Positions 33,257-45,426 of a stretch of DNA of 58,397 nt are shown here, piece after piece; the first letter of the stretch is position 1, and the number at the start of each line of letters is the position of its first letter. The notes beneath the pieces were generated by a model. It ran no database searches, was not told the DNA's origin, and saw nothing but the letters and a program-made list of their open reading frames with translations. The position numbers and the translations under genes are program-made. The DNA is from Thiobacillus sp. 65-29 (GTDB lineage: Bacteria > Pseudomonadota > Gammaproteobacteria > Burkholderiales > Thiobacillaceae). The DNA lies in assembly GCA_001899775.1 (NCBI GenBank), contig MKWN01000052.1, positions 1 through 58,397 on the forward strand, in the 5' to 3' direction.

Positions 33257-35053
33257 TCATCCCTCCGCCACCACCGTCAGCACGTCCTCGCCATAGGCTT
33301 CCAGCTTCTTCGTTCCCAGCCCCGATATTTCGCCCAGTTCCGCCAGCGTCGCGGGACGGCGCGCAGCGATCTCGCGCAGGGTGGCGTCGTGCAGGATGAC
33401 GTAGGCGGGCACGCCCTTTTCGTTGGCGGTTTCGCGGCGCCAGGCGCGCAGGGACAGGAACAGGGGATCTTCGTCGTCGTGGACGCCGGCGCCGGAGCTG
33501 GGGGCGAGGCGTGATTTCTTGCGCGCCGGGCGCGCTTCGATGGCGCGCAGCATCACGGTTTCCTCGCCTTTCAGCACGGGCTTTGCGGCCTGGGTGAGCT
33601 TCAACGCCCCCCACGCGCTGTGATCCGCCTCCAGCAGCCCGCGCACGACGAGCTGGCGCAGCACGGCGCGCCAGACCTTGTCGCTCTGGCTCGCGCCGAT
33701 GCCGAACACGGAGAGCTGGCTGTGGCCGAACTTGTCGACCTTGTCGGTGGCATTACCGAGCAGCACGTCGATGACGTGGCCGGCGCCGAAGCGCTGGCCG
33801 GTGCGGTAGACCGCCGACAGGGCTTTCCGCGTGGCCTCGGTAGCGTCCCACAACACCGGCGGGTCGAGGCAGACGTCGCAGTTGCCGCAGGGCTGGCTGG
33901 CTTCGCCGAAGTAGGCGAGCAGCGCGACGCGCCGGCAACTGGCCGCTTCGCACAGGCCGACCAGAGCGTCGAGCTTGGCGTGGCCGATGCGCTTGTGCGC
34001 GTCCTCGGCCTCGCCTTCGTCGATGAAACGTCTTTGCGTCACGACGTCCTGCAGGCCCCACGCCATCCACGCCTCGGCGGGTTCGCCGTCGCGGCCGGCG
34101 CGGCCGGTTTCCTGGTAGTAGCCCTCGACCGAGCGCGGCAGGTCGAGGTGAGCGACGAAGCGCACGTCGGGTTTGTCGATGCCCATGCCGAAAGCGAGGG
34201 TGGCGACCATGATCACGCCGTCCTCACGCAGGAATTTTTCCTGGTGGCGGCGGCGCGTGTCGGTGTCCATGCCGCCGTGATACGCCAGCGCGGCAAGGCC
34301 AGCCTGTTTCAGTGCCTCGGCGGTTTCCTCGACCTTCTTGCGCGTGCTGCAGTAGACGATGCCCGCCTCGCCGGCGTGTTCGCTGAGGAAATCCAGCAAC
34401 TGACGGCGCGGCTCGGTCTTTTCGCTGATGCGATAGCGGATGTTGGGACGGTCGAAACTGGCGGCGAAGATTGCCGCTGCATGAAGGTCGAGCCGTTCGA
34501 CAATCTCGGCACGGGTGGCTGCGTCGGCGGTGGCGGTCAGCGCGATGCGCGGCACGTCGGGAAAGCGCTCGTGCAGGGCCGACAGGCCGAGATATTCCGG
34601 ACGGAAGTCGTGCCCCCACTGCGACACGCAATGCGCTTCGTCGATCGCGAACAGGGCGAGCTTCGCCTGTTCGAGCAGGCTCTGGAAACGCGGCGTCAAC
34701 AAACGTTCCGGCGCCACGTAGAGCAACTTCAGTTTCCCCGTCACGAACTCGCGCTCGACCTGCATCGCGGCGGCTCCATCGAGGCTGGAATTCAGGTAGG
34801 CCGCGGCGATGCCGAGCTCCCGCAGCGCCGCGACCTGGTCGTGCATCAGCGCGATCAGCGGCGACACCACCACGGCGCAGCCGTCGCGCAGCAGCGCCGG
34901 GATCTGGTAGCACAGCGACTTGCCGCCGCCGGTCGGCATCAGCACCAGCGCGTCGCCGCCCGCCGTCACGGTGTCGATGATGGCTTCCTGCTCGCCGCGG
35001 AAGACGGAATAGCCGAAAACGCGGTTGAGGAGGCTTAAGGGGGTGTCGGGCAT
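33257..35053 (-). CDS. recQ: ATP-dependent DNA helicase RecQ
   Basis: RecQ (598 residues) is a 3'-5' helicase of recombination and fork repair. Motif I LMPTGGGKSLCYQIPALL, the DEAH box in LFAIDEAHCVSQWGHDFRPE, motif VI GRAGRDGEPAEAW, the zinc-binding cysteines (CRRVALLAYFGE to CGNCDVC) and a C-terminal HRDC domain (SLRAWRRETANEKGVPAYVI) are all present. ATG 35053 was preferred to a TTG at 35065. Its promoter region is shared with the divergent second toxin-antitoxin operon. Confidence 0.95.
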   Translation of the reverse strand: MPDTPLSLLNRVFGYSVFRGEQEAIIDTVTAGGDALVLMPTGGGKSLCYQIPALLRDGCAVVVSPLIALMHDQVAALRELGIAAAYLNSSLDGAAAMQVEREFVTGKLKLLYVAPERLLTPRFQSLLEQAKLALFAIDEAHCVSQWGHDFRPEYLGLSALHERFPDVPRIALTATADAATRAEIVERLDLHAAAIFAASFDRPNIRYRISEKTEPRRQLLDFLSEHAGEAGIVYCSTRKKVEETAEALKQAGLAALAYHGGMDTDTRRRHQEKFLREDGVIMVATLAFGMGIDKPDVRFVAHLDLPRSVEGYYQETGRAGRDGEPAEAWMAWGLQDVVTQRRFIDEGEAEDAHKRIGHAKLDALVGLCEAASCRRVALLAYFGEASQPCGNCDVCLDPPVLWDATEATRKALSAVYRTGQRFGAGHVIDVLLGNATDKVDKFGHSQLSVFGIGASQSDKVWRAVLRQLVVRGLLEADHSAWGALKLTQAAKPVLKGEETVMLRAIEARPARKKSRLAPSSGAGVHDDEDPLFLSLRAWRRETANEKGVPAYVILHDATLREIAARRPATLAELGEISGLGTKKLEAYGEDVLTVVAEG

Positions 35054-35086
35054 GGGGAAAAGCAAAAAATTCGGGCTGGCGGAGGA

Positions 35087-35114
35087 TGTGTCACATTGAC
35101 TATAATTGTGTCAC
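35087..35114. promoter_or_regulatory. paired TGTGTCAC sites around a TATAAT box
   Basis: Two identical 8-base sites (35087-35094 and 35107-35114) are 20 bases apart, on the same face of the helix, with TATAAT (35101-35106) between them. They lie between recQ and the second toxin-antitoxin operon and could regulate either promoter. Confidence 0.5.
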
Positions 35115-35151
35115 GTTTTGCCGCCAACTTTGAGTAAACCCGGAGGCTGCC

Positions 35152-35391
35152 ATGAAAACCCTGACCATCCGCGAAGCCCGCGAAGGCCTGTCGCACCCCG
35201 ACCAGATGTTCGCCGACGCCGACGAAGTGCTGGTGGTCAAGCATGGTGAGCCGGTGGCGCGCATCCTGCCGGTCACACCCACCGTGCCTGCGCGGAAGTT
35301 GCCTTCGCTCAAATGGCTGCGCGACCAGTTGCCGCCACAGGATATTCCGAGCGAAGTGCTGATCCGCGAAGATCGGGACGCGCGCGGCTGA
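35152..35391 (+). CDS. antitoxin of the second PIN-domain module
   Basis: The protein has 79 residues of the Phd/YefM type: KTLTIREAREGLSHPDQMFA, DEVLVVKHGEPVARILPVTP, then a toxin-binding tail with WLRDQLPPQDIPSEVLIRED. CGGAGG precedes the ATG. The PIN toxin starts 5 bases after its stop. The two candidate operator sites lie about 40-60 bases upstream. Confidence 0.75.
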   Translation: MKTLTIREAREGLSHPDQMFADADEVLVVKHGEPVARILPVTPTVPARKLPSLKWLRDQLPPQDIPSEVLIREDRDARG

Positions 35392-35396
35392 GCAAC

Positions 35397-35834
35397 ATGG
35401 CGGAGGCGTATCTCGACACCAGCGTCCTCATCAAGCTCTATGTGGCGGAGACGTTTTCCACCGAGGTGGAACACTTTGTCGGCGAAGCGAGCGGCATCGT
35501 CATCAGCCGCCTGAGCACGCTGGAATGGCATTGCGCGATGGCGCGTCGCGCACGCACCGGCCAGATCACACAGGATTATCTGAATCTGGCACGCACCGAA
35601 TTCACCCGTCATCTGGCTGAGGGGTATTTCCGCATCGTGCCGTATGACGATCCCCTGTTGAGCGATGCCTTGCGCGTGCTCGACAGCGCAAACCCGGTCC
35701 CGCTGCGCACGCTCGACGCCATTCATCTGACCGCCGTGCGCAACGCAGACGTGACGCGCATCGCCACCGCAGACGATGTGATGCGCCGCGCCGCTTTACA
35801 ACTCCAACTCGAAGTCGCCTATTTCGGCGAATAA
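35397..35834 (+). CDS. VapC-like PIN-domain toxin
   Basis: The protein has 145 residues. PIN acidic residues are visible in [37 protein letters not shown] and [12 protein letters not shown]. It pairs with the antitoxin just upstream and is unrelated at close range to the first module's toxin, so the two are separate acquisitions rather than a local duplication. lysS follows 13 bases later on the same strand and might receive read-through. Confidence 0.8.
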   Translation: MAEAYLDTSVLIKLYVAETFSTEVEHFVGEASGIVISRLSTLEWHCAMARRARTGQITQDYLNLARTEFTRHLAEGYFRIVPYDDPLLSDALRVLDSANPVPLRTLDAIHLTAVRNADVTRIATADDVMRRAALQLQLEVAYFGE

Positions 35835-35847
35835 CTCCCCGCTCATC

Positions 35848-37353
35848 ATGACCACAGAAAACGCACCCCCGACACTCGACGAGAACCAGATCATCGCGGA
35901 GCGCCGCGCCAAGCTCGCCGCGATCCGCGAGCAGGGCGTCGCCTTCCCCAACGATTTCGAGCGCCGCGACTACGCCGGCAAACTCGCCGCCGAACACGGC
36001 GACAAGAGCAAGGAAGCGCTGGAAGCCGAAGGCGTGCAGGTGCAACTGGCCGGGCGCATGATGTTGAAGCGCGTGATGGGCAAGGCGAGCTTTGCCACCC
36101 TGCAGGACATGAGCGGGCGCATCCAGGTCTATGTATCGAACGACCTCACCGGTGCCGAATCGCATGAGGCATTCAAGCACTGGGATCTGGGCGATTTCCT
36201 CGGTGTGACGGGGACGCTGTTCAAGACCAACAAGGGTGAGCTGACCATCCAGGCGAAAACGATCCGCCTGCTCTCCAAGGCGCTGCGCCCGTTGCCGGAA
36301 AAGTTCCATGGGCTTGCCGACCAGGAGCAGAAATACCGCCAGCGCTACCTCGATCTCATCACCAGCGACACCGCGCGCGAAACCTTCGTGCGTCGCAGCC
36401 GGATCATCCAGTCGCTCCGTGAATTCATGACGAGTCACGGCTTTCTGGAAGTCGAGACACCGATGATGCATCCCATTCCCGGTGGCGCTGCGGCCAAGCC
36501 CTTCGTCACCCATCACAACGCACTCGACATGGAACTGTTCCTGCGCATTGCGCCGGAGCTTTATCTGAAGCGTCTGGTGGTTGGCGGCCTCGAGAAGGTG
36601 TTCGAGATCAACCGCAGCTTCCGCAACGAAGGCATTTCCACGCGGCACAATCCCGAGTTCACCATGATGGAATTCTACGAGGCCTACCGCGAATACCGCT
36701 ATCTGATGGACTTCACCGAGGCGCTGATCCGCCATACCGCGGTCGCCGCGACCGGCTCGACCACGATCGATTACCAGGGCGACACCATCGAGCTCGGCAA
36801 ACCTTTCGACCGGCTCACCATCGTCGAAGCCATTCGCAAATACCATCCGGAATACAGCATCGAACAGCTCAACGACCGTAACTGGCTGCTTGGCCAGTTC
36901 GCCACGATGAAGGCGAAGTATCGCGAGCATGACGGTCTGGGCGGTCTGCAACTGACCTTCTTTGAGGAGACCACCGAGGCTCTGCTGGTACAGCCGACCT
37001 TCATCATCGACTATCCCGCGGAAGTGTCGCCGCTGGCGCGGCGTTCGGATGCCCATCCGGACATCACCGAGCGCTTCGAACTCTTCATCACGGGACGTGA
37101 AATGGCGAACGGCTTTTCCGAACTCAATGACGCCGAGGATCAGGCCGAGCGCTTCATGGAGCAGGTGCGGCAGAAGGAGGCGGGCGACGAGGAGGCGATG
37201 CACTACGACGCCGACTTCATCCGCGCGCTCGAACATGGCCTGCCGCCCACCGGCGGCTGCGGCGTCGGCATCGACCGTCTGGTGATGCTGCTGACCGATT
37301 CGCCCTCAATCCGCGACGTCATCCTCTTCCCGCAGATGCGACGCGAAGCCTGA
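35848..37353 (+). CDS. lysS: lysyl-tRNA synthetase, class II
   Basis: LysRS (501 residues) charges tRNA-Lys. The N-terminal OB fold ([30 protein letters not shown]) is followed by the class II catalytic core with motif 2 [20 protein letters not shown] and motif 3 [20 protein letters not shown]. Length is typical. The gap to the upstream toxin gene is only 13 bases. acnA follows after 104 bases. Confidence 0.96.
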   Translation: MTTENAPPTLDENQIIAERRAKLAAIREQGVAFPNDFERRDYAGKLAAEHGDKSKEALEAEGVQVQLAGRMMLKRVMGKASFATLQDMSGRIQVYVSNDLTGAESHEAFKHWDLGDFLGVTGTLFKTNKGELTIQAKTIRLLSKALRPLPEKFHGLADQEQKYRQRYLDLITSDTARETFVRRSRIIQSLREFMTSHGFLEVETPMMHPIPGGAAAKPFVTHHNALDMELFLRIAPELYLKRLVVGGLEKVFEINRSFRNEGISTRHNPEFTMMEFYEAYREYRYLMDFTEALIRHTAVAATGSTTIDYQGDTIELGKPFDRLTIVEAIRKYHPEYSIEQLNDRNWLLGQFATMKAKYREHDGLGGLQLTFFEETTEALLVQPTFIIDYPAEVSPLARRSDAHPDITERFELFITGREMANGFSELNDAEDQAERFMEQVRQKEAGDEEAMHYDADFIRALEHGLPPTGGCGVGIDRLVMLLTDSPSIRDVILFPQMRREA

Positions 37354-37457
37354 ACGCGACCCGTACCTGAGGCGCGCGGGCCGTGAGGCAAAGTCAATCG
37401 CGGCGCCCGGCGCGTTCCGGTAAAATCGGACCTTTCGCCTTTTGCCGGACCCCCATC

Positions 37458-40115
<2,658 letters not shown>

Positions 40116-40190
40116 ACCCGCCGCCGCCGCACGATTCGCGACACGCCGCGACGCGGCGGGTCGCGCCGCCACGCGTCCACAGGAGCCGAC

Positions 40191-41330
40191 ATGTCCCAAG
40201 CCCACATCGTCATCATCGGATCGGGGTTCGCCGCACTGACCGCCGTGCGCGAACTGCGCAAGCGCGACCGCACGGTCCGCATCACGCTCGTCGCGCCGCG
40301 CGCGGAGTTGATGTATTACCCCAGCCTGATCTGGGTGCCGGCCGGCCTGCGCCGCAGCGCCGATCTCGCCGTCGACGTCTCGGGCTTTCTCGCCCGCCAC
40401 GACGTCCGCTTCCACGCGGGGCGCGTCACCGGCCTCGCCGAGGGCGGGCGCAGTGTGCTCACCGATAACGGCGCCATCGCCAACGATGCGCTGCTGATCG
40501 CCAGCGGCGGGCGTTTTCTCAAGGGCCTGCCGGGCATCGAACATGCGCTGACGATCTGCGAGGGCGCCGCGCCCGCCGACGCGATCCGCGAGCGTCTCGC
40601 CAATATGGATGGCGGCACGATCGCGTTCGGCTTCGGCACCAACCCCAAGGAGCAGGGCGCGATGCGCGGCGGACCGATGTTCGAGCTATTGTTCGGCATC
40701 GACACCCTGCTGAAGAAACAGGGCCGCCGCGAGCGCTTCAAACTGGTGTTCTTCAACGCCGCGCAGGAACCGGGCAAACGCCTCGGCGCGAAGGCGGTCT
40801 CCGGGCTGCTGCGCGAAATGAAAAAACGCGGCATCGACACCCATCTCGGCCACAAGATCACCGGCTTCGAGGCCGACCGCGTCAGGACCGAAGGCGGCGA
40901 GATTCCTGCCGACCTTATCCTGTTCATGCCCGGCATGACCGGACCGGCGTGGGCGGGCGAAGCCGGCCTGCCGCTGTCCGCAGGTGGATTTTTCACGGCC
41001 GATGCACACTGCCGCGTCGCCGGGGCCGACCAGGTGTTCGTTGCCGGCGATTCCGGCAGCTACCCCGGCCCCGACTGGCTGCCCAAGCAGGCGCACATCG
41101 CCGACCTGCAGGCGAAGGCCGCGGCGGAGAACCTGCTGCTCGCGCTTGCTGGCAAACCGCCGGTCGCACGCTTCAAGGCAGAACTCATCTGCATCGTCGA
41201 CACCCTCGATCGCGGCATCATGGTCTATCGCAACGAACGGCGCGCGCTACTCTTGCCGCCCTGCCGGCTCATGCACTGGGCGAAACGCTTTTTCGAATGG
41301 CAGTATCTGCGGACTTTCCGCAAGGCGTGA
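40191..41330 (+). CDS. FAD-dependent NAD(P)/quinone oxidoreductase (SQR/NDH-2 family)
   Basis: The protein has 379 residues. An N-terminal dinucleotide site ([20 protein letters not shown]) and the C-terminal FAD signature [20 protein letters not shown] define the two-Rossmann flavoprotein group that includes sulfide:quinone oxidoreductase. Of the three SQR cysteines, ones near positions 123 and 334 could correspond. The middle one (in SQR a KCAGAP-like segment) is replaced by [10 protein letters not shown], so ordinary SQR catalysis is doubtful. The C-terminus ([19 protein letters not shown]) could be an amphipathic membrane anchor. The substrate is unknown. Confidence 0.75.
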   Translation: MSQAHIVIIGSGFAALTAVRELRKRDRTVRITLVAPRAELMYYPSLIWVPAGLRRSADLAVDVSGFLARHDVRFHAGRVTGLAEGGRSVLTDNGAIANDALLIASGGRFLKGLPGIEHALTICEGAAPADAIRERLANMDGGTIAFGFGTNPKEQGAMRGGPMFELLFGIDTLLKKQGRRERFKLVFFNAAQEPGKRLGAKAVSGLLREMKKRGIDTHLGHKITGFEADRVRTEGGEIPADLILFMPGMTGPAWAGEAGLPLSAGGFFTADAHCRVAGADQVFVAGDSGSYPGPDWLPKQAHIADLQAKAAAENLLLALAGKPPVARFKAELICIVDTLDRGIMVYRNERRALLLPPCRLMHWAKRFFEWQYLRTFRKA

Positions 41331-41345
41331 CGCGCACGCGGGCGC

Positions 41346-43562
41346 TCAGGATTCGCCGAACTCGAATACCTGCGCGAACAGGGCGCTCACCTTGTCCGGT
41401 GGCAACGGCTTGCTGACGAGGAAGCCCTGGATTTCGTCGCAGCCGTTCTCTTTCAGGAAGGCCAACTGGCCGGCCGACTCGACGCCCTCGGCGACGACGC
41501 GCAGCTTCAGGGCGTGCGACAGGCGGATGATGGCATTGACGATTTCCGCGTCGTCGCTGTCGGTCAGCACGTCCTTCACCAGACTCATGTCGATCTTCAA
41601 GGCGTCGATCGGCATGCGCTTCAACTGGCTCAGGTTGGAGTGGCCGGTACCGAAGTCGTCGATGTAGACATGCAGGCCGCGCTGTCGCAGGGCGTCGAGC
41701 ATCCCGGAGGTACTTTCTGGATTTTCCATCGCCGCGCTCTCGGTGATCTCGATCTGCAGGTGGGCGATGTCCATGCCCGTCTCCTGAAGGATCGCGTCGA
41801 TATCGTCCATCAGGTGCACGTCCGAAAACTGCCGCGGCGACAGGTTCACCGCCACCGGGGGCGGATCGAGGCCGGCCTCACGCCAGGCGATCCACTGCAC
41901 GCATGCGGCACGCACCACCCAGCGACCGATGGGCACGATGAGCCCGGTTTCCTCGGCAACCGGGATGAACTGGCTCGGGCCGACGATGGTGCCTGAACGC
42001 GTGAGCCAGCGCACCAGCGCTTCCAGACCGACCAGCCGCCCGCTGGCGAGATCGACCTTGGGCTGGTAGGCGAGCACCAGTTCGTTGCGCTCCAGCGCCT
42101 GGCGCAGGCCGGACTCGAGTGTCAGTTGCTGCTGCGCAATGGTGTTGAGCTCGTCGCTGTAGTATTCGAAACCGCTGCGCCGCTGCTTGGCCTGGTACAT
42201 CGCCAGGTCCGCCTGGCGCAGCAGCGTGTTGCCGTCGCGCCCGTCATCCGGATACACGCTGATGCCGATGCTCGCGCCGATCGCATAGCGGCGCTGACCG
42301 ATCCTGAATGGCTCGGCCAGCGCCTTGCCGAGCTTGCGCGCCACCCGGCTGGCGGCGCGCGACGCCGGCGGATGATTGAGGATCACCGCGAATTCGTCGC
42401 CGCCCAGCCGCGCGACGAAATCGTCGCTGCGCAGCTGTTCGTCGAGCCGGTTGCCGACGATGCGCAGCACCTGGTCACCCACTTCGTGTCCCTGCGAGTC
42501 GTTGATGTGCTTGAAGCGGTCGAGGTCGATGAAGAGCAGCGAAACCTGCGCGCGTTCGCGCTGTGCACGCGCCAGGGCATGGTTGAGGAAATCCTGGAAA
42601 TACGAGCGGTTGGGCAGCCCCGTCAGCGGGTCGTGATTCGCCAGCATGTCGAGCCGCATTTCGGAATAACGCCGCTCGGCCAGCGCAGCGGACACGAACA
42701 TGCCGCCCAGCGCCATGGTCAGCATGCTGATCTGCAAGGCGAACACCTCGCGTGACGGTGTGGTCACATGGACGCCGCCGGACGAAACGACCACGACGCT
42801 GAGGATGACGATTCCCGCAAGGAAAATCGCCAGGCTCGCCCCCATCACCGAGAAGCGCAGTGCCGCCCACAGCACGGCCGGCAGCAATACGAACAACACG
42901 ATCTCGGCCGGACGCAACGGCACCAGATAGCGCATCATCAGCAGCGTCAGCACCAGCATGGTGAGTACCAGCGCCAGTCCCTCGACACGCGCCCCCAGGC
43001 CACTGGGCAGCAGATCCCAGCGCATCGCCGTGAGCATCAGGGGGGCAACGAGATAGATGCCCAGCAGATGCCCCAGCCAGTCGACCCAGAACCCCTCCAG
43101 CAGGGCGTGGTCGGCGAGCACACCGGCACCGTACAGGCTGAGAATGTCGGTCATCGCACCCGCCGCACTGCCCAGCGGCGCCGCCAGCAGGGCGAACTTG
43201 GCGACGCTGCCGACGAAATCGAGTGTCGGGCTGAAAGGCTGCATCGTCCGCGGCAGGAAACCGACGATGAACGCGCCGATGGCCGCACCCAGCGCGCGCT
43301 GCCAAGCGAAAAATTCCGGCAGGAGCCAATAGTTGAGCAACAGCGCGCCGAGCAGAACGCCGAACACCCCGGCCATGCCAAAACGGATGGCCACCGTCGC
43401 CCCGACTCCGGCCGCCAGCCACACGGCAGTCAGGATCTCGGCCCCCCAGGCCGTGACCCTGACGCTCAGGGCGCCGGCTGCCGCGTAGGCGAGCGCCGCC
43501 AGCCCGGCGATCAGCAAAAAACGTCCGATCCGCGCGGGATCGGGGATCGGCGGGCGTATCAA
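41346..43562 (-). CDS. MASE1-like membrane protein with GGDEF and EAL domains
   Basis: The protein has 738 residues. The first 300 or so contain about eight membrane helices of the MASE1 type. They are followed by a GGDEF domain (LLFIDLDRFKHINDSQGHEV, LGGDEFAVIL) and an EAL domain with intact LEALVRW, DDFGTGHSNLSQL and VAEGVES. It probably tunes cyclic-di-GMP in response to an unknown membrane signal. The only upstream start in frame is TTG 43562, 15 bases after the preceding stop; a later start is possible but would cut the first helix. Confidence 0.88.
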   Translation of the reverse strand: MIRPPIPDPARIGRFLLIAGLAALAYAAAGALSVRVTAWGAEILTAVWLAAGVGATVAIRFGMAGVFGVLLGALLLNYWLLPEFFAWQRALGAAIGAFIVGFLPRTMQPFSPTLDFVGSVAKFALLAAPLGSAAGAMTDILSLYGAGVLADHALLEGFWVDWLGHLLGIYLVAPLMLTAMRWDLLPSGLGARVEGLALVLTMLVLTLLMMRYLVPLRPAEIVLFVLLPAVLWAALRFSVMGASLAIFLAGIVILSVVVVSSGGVHVTTPSREVFALQISMLTMALGGMFVSAALAERRYSEMRLDMLANHDPLTGLPNRSYFQDFLNHALARAQRERAQVSLLFIDLDRFKHINDSQGHEVGDQVLRIVGNRLDEQLRSDDFVARLGGDEFAVILNHPPASRAASRVARKLGKALAEPFRIGQRRYAIGASIGISVYPDDGRDGNTLLRQADLAMYQAKQRRSGFEYYSDELNTIAQQQLTLESGLRQALERNELVLAYQPKVDLASGRLVGLEALVRWLTRSGTIVGPSQFIPVAEETGLIVPIGRWVVRAACVQWIAWREAGLDPPPVAVNLSPRQFSDVHLMDDIDAILQETGMDIAHLQIEITESAAMENPESTSGMLDALRQRGLHVYIDDFGTGHSNLSQLKRMPIDALKIDMSLVKDVLTDSDDAEIVNAIIRLSHALKLRVVAEGVESAGQLAFLKENGCDEIQGFLVSKPLPPDKVSALFAQVFEFGES

Positions 43563-43577
43563 GATGGCAAGAACGCT

Positions 43578-43841
43578 TTACTCGGCCGGATCGAGCTCCG
43601 CGCGCACCGATTCGAGTGCATCTCTGAGCGTCTCCTCGGAAAGGCTGTTGAGCTGCTCCGCAAGGAGTTCGGCCGCGTCGATCGTGCCGATTTCATCCGG
43701 CAGGCTGTCCACGTCGAGATTGGCCACCAGCACGGCCGCGGCACCCGTCACCTGCAGCAACTGGCGGCGCTCCGCCATCAGCATTTCGATTTCTTCGCGA
43801 AGCAGCCTGGCTTCATCTTCCTTCATGGCTTGCAGGGTCAT
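43578..43841 (-). CDS. small acidic coiled-coil protein of unknown function
   Basis: The protein has 87 residues and is strongly acidic. EDEARLLREEIEMLMAERRQ suggests a coiled coil, and LAEQLNSLSEETLRDALESV a second helix. I do not recognise a family. AAGGAG precedes the ATG (read on the minus strand). It lies 15 bases upstream of the GGDEF/EAL gene on the same strand and may be cotranscribed. Confidence 0.6.
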   Translation of the reverse strand: MTLQAMKEDEARLLREEIEMLMAERRQLLQVTGAAAVLVANLDVDSLPDEIGTIDAAELLAEQLNSLSEETLRDALESVRAELDPAE

Positions 43842-43906
43842 GATTTCTCCTTGAATCCGAGTCGTTGTCGTTGTCGGTGCGGCAACCGGCGATCCGGCGC
43901 GCGGGG

Positions 43907-44296
43907 TCAGTAACCGGTTCGGGCGCTGTACGGCAGTTCGCCCTCACCAAAGAAATTCCATAAAAGATGCGCGACGACTTCCGGTGCGATCACCGTGTGC
44001 CGGTTGTGCGACGCCTGCAGGGCCTCGCGCAGATTCCTGCGCACGTCCGGATCGCCGGTCAGGTCGAAGATCCCGTCGACCCGCGGGCCCAGCGACACCA
44101 CCTCCATCGCATCCTCGAACACCGGTACCCGGCTGTGGCGAAAGCCCATCGCCACCGGCGAATCGGGGTTGCGGTGTGCCACCGCGACGATTTCGACCCT
44201 GGCGCGATCTTCCTGGATCTTCTCCAGGAAGTGCTCGGCAAACCGCTCCCCGACTTCGCCCAGGCCCAGCAGGGCGACCCTGACGGGATGACTCAT
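43907..44296 (-). CDS. short Rossmann-fold protein (NAD-binding domain only)
   Basis: The protein has 129 residues. GLGEVGERFAEHFLEKI after a hydrophobic strand (VRVALLGL) is a dinucleotide-binding loop like that of homoserine or aspartate dehydrogenases. VDGIFDLTGDPDVRRNLREA continues the pattern. The catalytic second domain is absent; the gene ends at a natural-looking tail (FFGEGELPYSARTGY). GAGGAG supports ATG 44296. It is either a truncated dehydrogenase or a small regulatory NAD(P)-binding protein. Confidence 0.6.
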   Translation of the reverse strand: MSHPVRVALLGLGEVGERFAEHFLEKIQEDRARVEIVAVAHRNPDSPVAMGFRHSRVPVFEDAMEVVSLGPRVDGIFDLTGDPDVRRNLREALQASHNRHTVIAPEVVAHLLWNFFGEGELPYSARTGY

Positions 44297-44463
44297 GTTT
44301 TTCTCCTCGCCGCAGCGCGAACCGGACCACACGGCACCCTCGCACCATCGCGTGGGCCGGATCAAGCATACGTCGCCGCCGTGCACCTGTCGATAGCATG
44401 CGGTCAGTCTCGCCCGCGGCGGTTTCTGGCGCTACTATCGCTACTTGACCCGTCTTCTGCGCC

Positions 44464-45426
44464 ATGACCGACACGACCCCGCTCTACCCCGACATCCAGC
44501 CGTACGCCAGCGGCATGCTGCCAACACCGGGCGTCCACCGCATCTACTGGGAGACCTCGGGCAATCCCGACGGCATCCCGGTGCTGTTCGTGCATGGCGG
44601 CCCCGGTTCGGGCACCGCGGCGGCACAACGACGCTTCTTCGATCCCGCACGCTACCGCATCGTCGTGTTCGACCAGCGTGGCTGCGGCCGCTCGACGCCG
44701 CACGGTGAACTCGCCGACAACACCACGCCGCACCTCATCGACGACATGGAAGCGCTGCGCGAGGAACTCGGCATCGAGCGCTGGCTGATCTTCGGTGGCT
44801 CGTGGGGCTCGACCCTCGCCCTCGCCTATGCCGAGGCCCATCCGGAGCCCTGTCTCGGCCTGGTCCTGCGCGGCATCTTCCTCTGCCGCAAGAGCGAGAT
44901 CGACTGGTTTCTTTACGGCATCCGCGCCTTCTTTCCGGAGGCGCAGCGCGCGCTGGCCGAATTCATTCCGGAAGCCGAGCGGGCTGATCTGCTCGCCGCC
45001 TACCATCGCCGCCTCATCGATCCCGATCCGGCGGTGCACCTGCCCGCCGCGCACCGCTGGGCGGTATTCGAAGCATCGTGCTCGACCCTGCGCCCGAATC
45101 CGGAACTGGTCGCCGCCTTTGGCAGCGAAAAGACCGCGCTTTCGCTCGCGCGCATCGAGGCGCACTATTTCACCAACGACATCTTCCTGCCGGAAAACAG
45201 CCTGCTTGCCGGCATCGACCGCGTGCGCGGTATTCCCGGCATCATCGTACAGGGACGCTACGACGCCGTGTGTCCGATCGTCACCGCCGACACGCTGACG
45301 CGCGCGTGGCCCGAAGCGCGCTACGTGATCGTCCCCGATGCTGGCCATTCGGCATTCGAGCCCGGCATTGCCAGGGAACTCGTCGCCGCGTGCGACCGCT
45401 TCGCTGCCTGTGGAGGTTTCGCCTGA
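44464..45426 (+). CDS. pip: proline iminopeptidase
   Basis: This serine peptidase (320 residues) removes N-terminal proline. The family signature HGGPGSGTAAAQRRFF, the nucleophile in FGGSWGSTLALAYAE, the acid in QGRYDAVCPI and the His in PDAGHSAFEPG are all present. Length is typical of S33 enzymes. The stop TGA overlaps the next gene's ATG by one base, suggesting a coupled transcript with the two genes that follow. Confidence 0.9.
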   Translation: MTDTTPLYPDIQPYASGMLPTPGVHRIYWETSGNPDGIPVLFVHGGPGSGTAAAQRRFFDPARYRIVVFDQRGCGRSTPHGELADNTTPHLIDDMEALREELGIERWLIFGGSWGSTLALAYAEAHPEPCLGLVLRGIFLCRKSEIDWFLYGIRAFFPEAQRALAEFIPEAERADLLAAYHRRLIDPDPAVHLPAAHRWAVFEASCSTLRPNPELVAAFGSEKTALSLARIEAHYFTNDIFLPENSLLAGIDRVRGIPGIIVQGRYDAVCPIVTADTLTRAWPEARYVIVPDAGHSAFEPGIARELVAACDRFAACGGFA

